The notes beneath the pieces were generated by a model. That model was given only the letters and a program-made list of their open reading frames with translations. It had not been told where the DNA came from and ran no database searches. A stretch of 8,306 nt of DNA from an uncultured Clostridia bacterium (GTDB lineage Bacteria; Bacillota; Clostridia; Oscillospirales; Ruminococcaceae), in the NCBI GenBank assembly GCA_946563605.1, contig CAMNVW010000059.1, forward strand, positions 1-8,306. The letters run 5' to 3'. The first letter of the stretch is position 1; every line of letters begins with the position of its first letter. Shown here piece after piece: positions 1 to 6,000 of the stretch. The position numbers and the translations under genes are program-made.

Positions 1-894
1 GCTTCTTGCAGCGTCCATTGCAACGTTACCGCCGCCGACAACTGCTACTGCTTTACCTTTTCTGATTGGTGTATCATACTCATCCAGGTAAGCTTTCATC
101 AGGTTGATTCTGGTCAGGAATTCGTTTGCGGAATATACGCCTACCAGATCTTCGCCTTCGATGCCCATGAACATTGGCAGACCTGCGCCGGAGCCTACAA
201 ATACAGCTTCAAAGCCCATGTCGTTCATCAGCTCGTCGATGGACAGAACCTTACCGATAACCATATCGGTCATAACTTTAACGCCCAGTTTTTCCAAGCC
301 CTCTACTTCTTTTTGAACGATTGCTTTTGGAAGTCTAAATTCAGGAATACCGTAAACCAGTACGCCGCCTGCTTTGTGGAATGCTTCGAAGATGGTAACT
401 TCGTAGCCTTTCTTAGCAAGGTCGCCTGCACAGGTCAAACCTGCAGGACCTGCACCGATAACAGCAACTTTATGACCGTTGGAAACCGGTTTTTCGACGT
501 CATGTTTGCCGTTCTTCATATCCCAGTCAGCAGCAAATCTTTCCAGACGACCGATTGCAACCGGTTCGCCTTTGATGCCGCGAACACATTTCGCTTCACA
601 CTGTGTTTCCTGTGGGCATACACGACCGCATACTGCCGGCAGAGCGCTTGTCTCTTTGATTGCAGAACAAGCGTCAGCAAATTTACCCTGTGCAATCAGG
701 CTGATGAATTTTGGAATCTGTACGTTTACAGGACAACCGCTTACACATGGCATATGTTTGCAGTTCAGGCAGCGCTGTGCCTCTTCAACAGCCATTTCTT
801 CGGTGTATCCGTAAGAAACTTCTTCAAAGTTTCTAGCTCTTACTTTTGGATCCTGCTCCGGCATAGGGAGCTTTGTCATTGTCATATTAGGCAT
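1..894 (-). CDS. nfnB: NADH-dependent ferredoxin:NADP+ oxidoreductase large subunit NfnB (3' end outside window)
   Basis: Large subunit of the cytoplasmic electron-bifurcating transhydrogenase NfnAB, which couples NADH, NADPH and ferredoxin. The first 298 residues are visible; the family is about 460 long, so the C-terminal third lies beyond the left edge. Cys42, Cys45, Cys50 and Cys54 (CLNCKHMPCVSGCP), followed by Cys89, Cys93, Cys99 and Cys103, form the N-terminal domain that binds two [4Fe-4S] clusters. GAGPAG at 147-152 is the FAD Rossmann motif, and GGGNVAMDAAR at 287-297 starts the NADPH-binding fold. The ATG lies inside the end of nfnA (ATGCCTAA, 8-bp overlap) with a GAGGTG ribosome binding site at 901-906, six bases upstream, so translation is probably coupled. 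The same fold occurs in the glutamate synthase small subunit GltD, and automatic pipelines often call it GltA. The adjacent NfnA-like gene favours NfnB. No in-frame stop occurs to position 1. Confidence 0.93.
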   Translation of the reverse strand, partial: MPNMTMTKLPMPEQDPKVRARNFEEVSYGYTEEMAVEEAQRCLNCKHMPCVSGCPVNVQIPKFISLIAQGKFADACSAIKETSALPAVCGRVCPQETQCEAKCVRGIKGEPVAIGRLERFAADWDMKNGKHDVEKPVSNGHKVAVIGAGPAGLTCAGDLAKKGYEVTIFEAFHKAGGVLVYGIPEFRLPKAIVQKEVEGLEKLGVKVMTDMVIGKVLSIDELMNDMGFEAVFVGSGAGLPMFMGIEGEDLVGVYSANEFLTRINLMKAYLDEYDTPIRKGKAVAVVGGGNVAMDAARS

Positions 895-1726
895 TGTGAG
901 CACCTCTCAGTCTGCAATGTTCGCTGTCATGTTGTTCCTGCTCTCTGTTTGTGCCGTTACGTTTCATGAGCTCGTCAAAGTTTACCAGATGGCCGTCGAA
1001 GTCTGGACCATCAACACAAGCAAACTTGATTTCACCGCCAACATTGACACGGCAGCCGCCGCACATACCTGTACCGTCAATCATGATTGGGTTCAGGGAA
1101 ACGATTGTCTTGATACCCTTTGGTCTGGTGGTTTCAGCAACGAACTTCATCATGATAACAGGACCAATTGCGATAACTGCATCGTACTCTCTGCCTTCGT
1201 CGATGAGCTGCTGCAGTTTGTTGGTAACAAGACCTTTCTCACCGTATGTGCCGTCATCGGTCATAACGTAGAGATTGTCTGCTACTGCGCGCATCTCGTC
1301 CTCGATGATAACGATGTCTTTGGAACGGAAGCCAGCGATCATATCAACATGAGCGCCCATTGCATGGAGTGCTTTTGCCTGTGGATATGCGATTGCACAG
1401 CCAACGCCGCCGCCGATTACGCAGACATTTTTCAGTCCTTCCAGATGGGTTGGGATTCCCAGAGGACCTACAACGTCCAGAAGGTATTCGCCCTCTTCCA
1501 TAGCGCCCAACATTTTTGTTGTACGACCAACCATCTGAACAATCAGAGTGATGGTACCTTTTTCACGATCATAATCTGCAACGGTCAGCGGAACACGTTC
1601 GCCCTGCTCATCGTTGCGGAAGATAATAAACTGACCCGGAATAACTTTTTTTGCGATAAATGGAGCTTCTACTTCAACAAGAACGACTGCTTCATTTAAC
1701 AGCTGTTTTTTTACGATTTTATACAC
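887..1726 (-). CDS. nfnA: NADH-dependent ferredoxin:NADP+ oxidoreductase small subunit NfnA
   Basis: Small flavoprotein subunit of NfnAB, related to PyrK and sulfide dehydrogenase electron-transfer subunits; it takes electrons from NADH and passes them to NfnB. With the start chosen here it has 279 residues, normal for the family. RVPLT at 44-48 fits the FAD-binding barrel, and VIGGGVG at 103-109 is the NAD-binding loop. Asp217, Cys222, Cys225 and Cys237 (MIDGTGMCGGC...C) match the unusual one-Asp, three-Cys [2Fe-2S] site known from NfnA. I chose GTG at 1726 because GAGGTGA (1735-1741) sits eight bases upstream and the protein then begins (M)YKIVKK like relatives. An in-frame GTG at 1738 lies inside that ribosome binding site. 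The ATG at 1733 is out of frame and stops after four codons. The last ~20 residues (NGTNREQEQHDSEHCRLRGAHNA) look like an unconserved tail that also carries the nfnB ribosome binding site. Confidence 0.92.
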   Translation of the reverse strand: MYKIVKKQLLNEAVVLVEVEAPFIAKKVIPGQFIIFRNDEQGERVPLTVADYDREKGTITLIVQMVGRTTKMLGAMEEGEYLLDVVGPLGIPTHLEGLKNVCVIGGGVGCAIAYPQAKALHAMGAHVDMIAGFRSKDIVIIEDEMRAVADNLYVMTDDGTYGEKGLVTNKLQQLIDEGREYDAVIAIGPVIMMKFVAETTRPKGIKTIVSLNPIMIDGTGMCGGCRVNVGGEIKFACVDGPDFDGHLVNFDELMKRNGTNREQEQHDSEHCRLRGAHNA

Positions 1727-1734
1727 TTGCCATC

Positions 1735-1741
1735 TCACCTC
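1735..1741 (-). promoter_or_regulatory. Ribosome binding site GAGGTGA deciding the nfnA start
   Basis: A seven-base match to the anti-Shine-Dalgarno complement (GAGGTGA) lies eight bases before the GTG at 1726-1724. It overlaps the upstream in-frame GTG (1738-1736), which therefore cannot use it. This is the main reason for starting nfnA at 1726. Confidence 0.75.
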
Positions 1742-1755
1742 TCGAAAATTTTCGA
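1742..1755. repeat. 14-bp perfect palindrome abutting the nfnA ribosome binding site
   Basis: TCGAAAATTTTCGA is a perfect palindrome ending one base before the GAGGTGA site of nfnA. In RNA it could form a short hairpin (5 bp, AATT loop); in DNA it could be a binding site. I do not recognise it as a known operator. It falls between the stop of the possible leader ORF and the nfnA ribosome binding site. Confidence 0.5.
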
Positions 1756-1756
1756 C

Positions 1757-1858
1757 CTATGCTGACAGAAAGCGTCCTATCTTTTCCCCAAGATATTTGA
1801 CCCCTTCTGTTCCGCCCTTTTTATGTTGTCCAGAATATCCTCCACAAATAAAGGACAT
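1757..1858 (-). CDS. Possible 33-residue leader ORF upstream of nfnA
   Basis: An ATG at 1858 opens a 33-codon frame ending in TAG at 1759-1757, within the predicted nfnA leader transcript. The peptide begins MSFICGGYSGQHKKGG and is Gly/Lys-rich (net positive), with one Cys and no hydrophobic segment. The start lies only about ten bases after the expected transcription start, and its ribosome binding site (AGGGAAAG) is weak. An open frame of this length arises by chance fairly often, roughly one time in five from stop-codon frequency alone. It could be a regulatory leader peptide or simply untranslated leader. I know of no family for it. Confidence 0.2.
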   Translation of the reverse strand: MSFICGGYSGQHKKGGTEGVKYLGEKIGRFLSA

Positions 1859-1873
1859 TTCTTTCCCTAGAAT

Positions 1874-1902
1874 AGTTTACCCTTGTGTTCTTAATTTGTC
1901 AA
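1874..1902 (-). promoter_or_regulatory. Sigma-A-type promoter of the nfnAB operon
   Basis: On the minus strand there is a perfect -35 box TTGACA (1902-1897), a 17-bp spacer and a -10 box TAAACT (1879-1874, four of six matches to TATAAT). Transcription would start near 1867, giving a leader of about 140 bases before nfnA. The spacing is ideal, and no other credible promoter lies between it and nfnA. Confidence 0.7.
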
Positions 1903-1905
1903 CAA
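1888..1905. promoter_or_regulatory. Candidate Rex operator overlapping the nfnAB -35 box
   Basis: On the minus strand the site reads TTGTTGACAAATTAAGAA. The known Rex consensus in Firmicutes is TTGTTAA-N4-TTAACAA; the site matches 12 of 14 specified positions, with one mismatch per half-site, symmetrically placed. It covers the whole -35 hexamer and part of the spacer, a position where a bound repressor would block RNA polymerase. Rex senses NADH/NAD+ and commonly controls NADH-consuming genes in anaerobes, which fits nfnAB. The half-site TTGTTGACA necessarily contains the -35 box, so part of the match could be incidental. Confidence 0.5.
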
Positions 1906-1961
1906 GTATATTACACAAAGCGTTAAAAAATGCACAAATTCTTTTTTCATATATTTTATAA

Positions 1962-2052
1962 TTAAAGTTTGGGGTCGAGCTTTTTTCAAAAAGCTCGTGG
2001 TTTCCAAAGGCAAAGCCTTTGGTCGCTCGTCGCAACGAGCGAAAAACTTTAA
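1962..2052 (+). repeat. Three-arm hairpin element, copy A
   Basis: A 9-bp closing stem (TTAAAGTTT 1962-1970 with AAACTTTAA 2044-2052) encloses three successive hairpins. Arm 1 is CGAGCTTTTT/AAAAAGCTCG (1976-1997). Arm 2 is CCAAAGGC-AAA-GCCTTTGG (2004-2022). Arm 3 is TCGCTCGT-CGCA-ACGAGCGA (2023-2042). As RNA or single-stranded DNA this would fold into a four-way junction. An inverted, diverged copy lies at 2348-2433. Confidence 0.75.
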
Positions 2053-2077
2053 ATAAAAATAATATAAAAACAAAAAA

Positions 2078-2136
2078 GTGCGAGGCACAAAAGCAGTTTC
2101 GATGCTGCGGTACGGCAGTACCCCAGCGCAAGCTGG
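2078..2136. repeat. String of four small hairpins flanking copy A
   Basis: Back-to-back hairpins: GTGC-GAG-GCAC (2078-2088), GCAG-N8-CTGC (2093-2108), GGTAC-GGCA-GTACC (2109-2122) and CCAGC-GCAA-GCTGG (2123-2136), the last with a GNRA-type tetraloop on the plus strand. The first resembles the GTGC-GAA-GCAC hairpin at 2308-2318 and lies a similar distance from its three-arm element, so it may belong to the repeat unit. No terminator T-run follows any of them. Confidence 0.55.
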
Positions 2137-2301
2137 CTCGATTTACCTCTGGCAAAATGTTGTACACCTTTTTGTTCTAATATATCTCTACTGAAGGGAA
2201 AAAGTTTGTACCGTCCCAAATCATCCACCGGATAATTTTGGAGATAGAGTTTCCTCTTGAAATCAATTCTTGAAAACTTTTTCTCTTGCAAAAGAGTTTT
2301 T

Positions 2302-2324
2302 GCAGATGTGCGAAGCACTTCTGC
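2302..2324. repeat. Satellite hairpin of copy B
   Basis: GCAGA and TCTGC (2302-2306, 2320-2324) plus GTGC and GCAC (2308-2311, 2315-2318) form a nine-pair hairpin with one T-T mismatch and a GAA loop. It lies about 25 bases outside copy B, matching the position of GTGC-GAG-GCAC beside copy A. A further small hairpin, CTCTT-GCAA-AAGAG, lies at 2283-2296. Confidence 0.55.
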
Positions 2325-2347
2325 TACTTTCCAAAATGCGCCTGACG

Positions 2348-2433
2348 ATAAAGTCTTTCGCCCATTTCGATGGGCGACCAAAGGCGCTGCCTTTGGAATC
2401 TGCAACTTTTGAAAAAGTTGACAAAACTTTTAT
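2348..2433 (-). repeat. Three-arm hairpin element, copy B (inverted relative to copy A)
   Basis: Read on the minus strand, the order is the same as in copy A. A loosely paired AAAGT/ACTTT closing stem encloses three arms: CAACTTTT-TC-AAAAGTTG (2403-2420), CCAAAGGC-AGC-GCCTTTGG (2378-2396) and TCGCCCAT-CGAA-ATGGGCGA (2358-2377). Arm 2 keeps an identical stem with a changed loop. Arm 3 differs from copy A at two stem positions, each with a matching change on the opposite side. The closing stem contains a bulge. Confidence 0.7.
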
Positions 2434-2476
2434 TTTGTTTGAACGAGTGAGTGTGTTAACACGAACGATTGCCGTG

Positions 2477-2575
2477 TGATAAAGCTATCATATCGCGCGA
2501 AACCAAAGCGCGAAACTATCTCCGGCTTCAAGCCGGTTTTGAAAAAAGCTCAAGCAAAAACTTTTTTATTTTCGC
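2477..2575 (-). repeat. Partial third copy (C) of the hairpin element
   Basis: On the minus strand the 15-mer GAGCTTTTTTCAAAA (2551-2537), preceded by an AAGTTTTT tract, is identical to arm 1 of copy A. Here it runs into a different hairpin, CCGGCTT-G-AAGCCGG (2522-2536), rather than closing on itself. Further hairpins follow: TCGCGC/GCGCGA (2493-2513) and TGATA/TATCA (2477-2490). It looks like a rearranged or decayed relative of copies A and B. Confidence 0.45.
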
Positions 2576-2635
2576 TCAGATCCTCTCAGAATACTTTTCC
2601 CCTTACAGGACAAACTAGATCCGAGGTGATACAAA

Positions 2636-2923
2636 ATGGCTAAACAGGGTATGAAACGCCCCGAACGAACTCACACCCACCCTCGCAATGACACAGCCCC
2701 CGTTCCGGAAATTCAGGGGAAAGCCAAGCACGGCAAAGCGTACGCCAACCCGATTATCTCCGGCACCCAGCCTCCAAACCAAAAAGTTTTTCATTCCACC
2801 CCCTTTTCTCAAAAACACAAGGTTGAAAAAGCGATCCCCAATATTTATCCTGTCATCGACAACGACCTTGCAAGAGACAATCTCGAAAATGATATTCCTG
2901 CCGCTGACTTACAGGATTTATAA
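2636..2923 (+). CDS. Small conserved-looking protein of unknown function (95 aa)
   Basis: I do not recognise a named family. The ATG follows a strong ribosome binding site, GAGGTGAT (2623-2630), at five-base spacing, and the frame ends shortly before a strong terminator, so the gene is very likely real. The N-terminal half is basic and rich in Lys, His, Pro and Thr (MAKQGMKRPERTHTHPRND). It is followed by PVPEIQGKAKHGKAYANPII. The C-terminal third is acidic (DNDLARDNLENDIPAADLQDL). There is no signal peptide, membrane span, cysteine or repeat. The composition suggests a partly disordered cytoplasmic protein with oppositely charged ends, which could bind a nucleic acid or a protein partner; that is inference. 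It is monocistronic, transcribed away from nfnAB and toward the wall operon. No convincing promoter was found upstream within the hairpin block. Confidence 0.8.
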   Translation: MAKQGMKRPERTHTHPRNDTAPVPEIQGKAKHGKAYANPIISGTQPPNQKVFHSTPFSQKHKVEKAIPNIYPVIDNDLARDNLENDIPAADLQDL

Positions 2924-2970
2924 ACAGAGAATCGTCCCTTTTCGATTGGATGCTCCTAAATATTTCTCCT

Positions 2971-3014
2971 AAAAAATGTGTTTCTGCTGCAAAAGCGGCA
3001 GAAACACATTTTTT
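2971..3014. terminator. Bidirectional intrinsic terminator between converging genes
   Basis: AAAAAATGTGTTTCTGC (2971-2987) pairs perfectly with 2998-3014. Three further pairs (TGC/GCG, one G-U on the plus strand) close an AAAA loop, giving about 20 pairs. A seven-T run (3009-3015) serves the plus-strand gene ending at 2923. The A-run at 2971-2976 gives six Us for the minus-strand wall operon. The TAA stop of the minus-strand amidase gene (3016-3014) touches the base of the stem. Confidence 0.92.
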
Positions 3015-6000
3015 TACATAATTTCCATTCGGTAGGTCGCACTGTAAGCGCCGTCCTTGGTGGTTGCCTTGACGGTCGAGAAACCAGATTCAATGCCGGT
3101 GAACACGCCCACTTCATCCACGGAGCCGTATATCTTGCCGCGTGTGATGCTCCAAACAATCTCCTGTTGTGTTGCGTTGGATGGGTAGAACACCGCTTCC
3201 AGCTGGATGGAGTTATCCGCGTTCACATAATTGCGTGCCGCGCGGATTCGGATGCTTGTGATCGGCACATAACCGTTGCTTGATTCCTGTCCAGAGTTGG
3301 TTTCTTCATCGGTCGGCACGCCATTTCCAATCGGTTTTTTTACCGTGGAGCTTGTGCTGCCGCCCTTGACCTTAACGTCAATGCTGCCGCCCTGGTCGCC
3401 CGCTACAACGGTGATCTTACAGCTGCCTTCCCCGACTGCTGTGACGACACCGTTTTTATCGATGGTTGCAACATATTTATCACTGGTCGTATATTTCCTC
3501 TGTACGGAGTCATCGCCCGAAATACGGATACCCAGTTTCTTTTCATCGCCGACTTCCATACTGAGCTTCTTGTTTTCAGGATCGGTAAAGATAATATATT
3601 TTACCTTGCCGTCACCGGTCGGTTTTGCATTTCCAGAGACAACTGTCTCACTGACCGGAGCAGACGGTCTTTCGGTATTGCTTGTCTTGTCCGAATTAGA
3701 ATTGCTGTTGCTCGAGCTGTTATTGGAGTTGGACGAAGAACTATTGTTTGAACTGGAACCCGAGGAAGAACCGCTGCTTATCGTTGAGCTCGAACTTGAA
3801 CCCTGCGAAGAGGCTGTTCCATTTTCAGTGGAAGCAGGTCCGTTCGAAGCGTTAAGCGTTGTGCCGGTGCTCTGTGTACCGGTTCTGCCACAATATTCAA
3901 TACCGGTGTTTTTCAGGTAATTTTCCACCATATCCGCAACCGATTCGCCTACCTTTTCATGGTAGGAGGATTTTTGCATCTTACTGTATTCTGTGTTATT
4001 CGTAAGAAAGCCTATCTCGCTTAAAATGCTGACAAACTGTGGATCACGGTTGACGTAGAACACATCATATTTTGCGCCGCGGTCGTTTGTGGAAAGACCC
4101 TTTGAGGTCGCCGCCGACATTTTTGCCGCAATCGATTTAGAGAACGGATAGAAGTAATAGCACTCCGAACCGGTTGCGCTCTTGCTTACCTCCGAGGAGT
4201 TGCTGTGGATACACAAAAACAGTGACGCGTCAAAGTTTTTCGCCTGAGACAGTCTGCTGTCAAGCGAGGTCGTCTTGTTGTAGGTTTCCAGCAGTTTTAC
4301 CTCTGCTCCCCTGTCGCGCAGCGCTTGTGTAATTGCCTTTGAAAATTCCCAGTTCACACGTTTTTCCGGCCAATTCGAATCAATATTGTCTGCTACACCC
4401 GGGTCACCGCCGCCATGTCCCGGGTCAACAACAATGCGCGCACCCTTGATTCCGGTCGGATTATTGAATCGCAGGACGATATTGCCGTTTTCGTGATAAC
4501 CTTTATATCCCAAAAAGCCGTTGTTGCTCAACAAATCCAGCTTCAAAGTCGAGCCGTTCCATTGTGCGCTCGAGAAAAGCGGATTCTTGTTGAGCTGCAA
4601 ATTTCCAGGTGTGCTGACGGTATTCTGGAACTCAAATTCCATACTTCCCGAAACGTAATTAGGCAGGTAGGACACCGGATAATCTGACTTCAGAATGATA
4701 TAGGTAAATTGATCATTTGCCTTGACAGTCATATCTGTGATGCGGTTTTTCCGAACGGAAACGCCGCTTGTCACCGCCTGCACATCGTCGCAGTAAACGC
4801 GTCTGCCCGATTCCAGCTTATAATAATACCGATAACCGCTGCCATCCTTGATGCTGACCTTGTCGCCAACGACATAATCCATTGTGCCATATGGCATCGG
4901 GTAGCACTTGGTGTCCGGATAGATGGTATTTTTGCTGACCGGAAAGGTCAGCGCCTGCTCCGATACAACCTGCACCAGCGTGCCGCTGCCGATTGCCTTG
5001 CTCTTGGAGGTGGACAGCGACGGCTTTTGATAGCTGAGAAGCGAACGATCGACGCTGCTGGAACCCGAATTTGTATTTGAGCCCGAGTTCGAACCCGAAT
5101 TGGAACTGGAACCGGTGTTTTGGCTGTTGTTAGAGCCTTGGCTCGAACCGGTGCCTTTATTGGCGGCTTCATAGAAAGGAGAGGACGGGTTGTCCGTTTT
5201 AAATTCCACTCTCGCGCCGGTCAAGCTGTTGCGTTCCCCATTCATGGAGGCTATGACCACGATATTTCCCATATCCACAGAGGTAACATACCCTTCGTCA
5301 ATTTCATACTCCGCCACATATTTGCTGTAACCGGTCATGCCGGAGCGTTTATTGGTTTCGGTCATGGCGAACACATCCCCGTTGAACATCACGGTCAAAT
5401 CCGCACCCTTGCGTGCAATCGCCGTGATTTCGATGGTATCCCCATCCGCAACGCTTCGGATTCCCACCGGATCCATATCCGCCAAAACATTGCCTGCGGC
5501 ATATTGGTCGGAAAGTTCACTGAAAACACCTGCCGGCTGTTCTTGCTGTGTTTCTTCCTCCGATACCTCCGCCTGCATGGAATAAAGCGCTGTATCAGTC
5601 ATCGGCGAATCGGAAGTCTGCACTGTCTCCTTCGGAGTTGGCGCTTCGGCAGAAGCCGACAGATCCGCAGTCCCTTCGGAATCTGTATTCCATACTTCTG
5701 TCAAACGGCTGGCTGCATAATTGTCGTTTTGCAGCAGCGCTTTGAGGGAATTAAACACACTTCCCGAAAAGGCTTCTTCGCCGTCTGCAATTTTCCACTG
5801 GTCTGCAAGCTCGCTGCTCGCTCCCCAGCCATCCTGCCATGTAGCAGCTTTGGAGGAGGCATGACCCATATAAGCGGACATCTGCGTTTGCGCAAACAAC
5901 TCATTCCACCAATCGGAAATCTGTTCAAAGGAAACACTGTCGTTATTGATTGCCTGATAGTTTTTTACAACGACAAAATCGCAGATGCCCTGTTCGACCA

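Larger units (their letters stand above)
1906..2635. other. Gene-free, hairpin-rich intergenic block
   Basis: About 730 bp separate the nfnAB promoter from the next gene. Open frames here (for example 2049-2405 minus, 118 codons, and 1877-2167 minus, 96 codons) run straight through perfect inverted repeats, lack good ribosome binding sites and show no recognisable protein signature. I treat them as spurious. The block instead holds at least ten short perfect or near-perfect hairpins, arranged partly as related multi-arm elements described separately. Positions 1906-1961 are AT-rich and otherwise featureless. Positions 2137-2280 hold only a weak imperfect hairpin (CCAAA...TTTGG, 2216-2241). 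Confidence 0.7.

Noticed and set aside
313..969. Long plus-strand open frame of 218 codons
   Set aside because: It lies antisense to nfnB and the end of nfnA, whose cofactor motifs are unambiguous. The plus-strand product is Cys/Phe-rich with no family signature.
2049..2405. 118-codon minus-strand open frame in the intergenic block
   Set aside because: It crosses most of copy B, the copy B satellite hairpin and the four-hairpin string, has no good ribosome binding site and no recognisable motif. Palindromes keep both strands open by chance.
2522..2541. CCGGCTTCAAGCCGG followed by TTTTG as an intrinsic terminator on the plus strand
   Set aside because: Only four Ts follow the stem, no gene lies upstream on that strand, and the hairpin is better explained as part of the partial repeat copy C.
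1962..2575. CRISPR array or tRNA/riboswitch
   Set aside because: The repeated units are inverted and diverged with no regular spacers, and no cloverleaf or known riboswitch motif could be found.
2539..2595. Promoter for the 95-residue gene (TTGAAA near 2539, or AATACT near 2590)
   Set aside because: No pair of boxes combines acceptable matches with 16-18 bp spacing, so no promoter is called.
3670..3815. Ser/Asn-rich tract as a tandem DNA repeat
   Set aside because: Codons vary (AGC, TCG, TCC, AAT, AAC) without a fixed repeat unit. It is a low-complexity protein linker between the amidase and the Big_2 domains.
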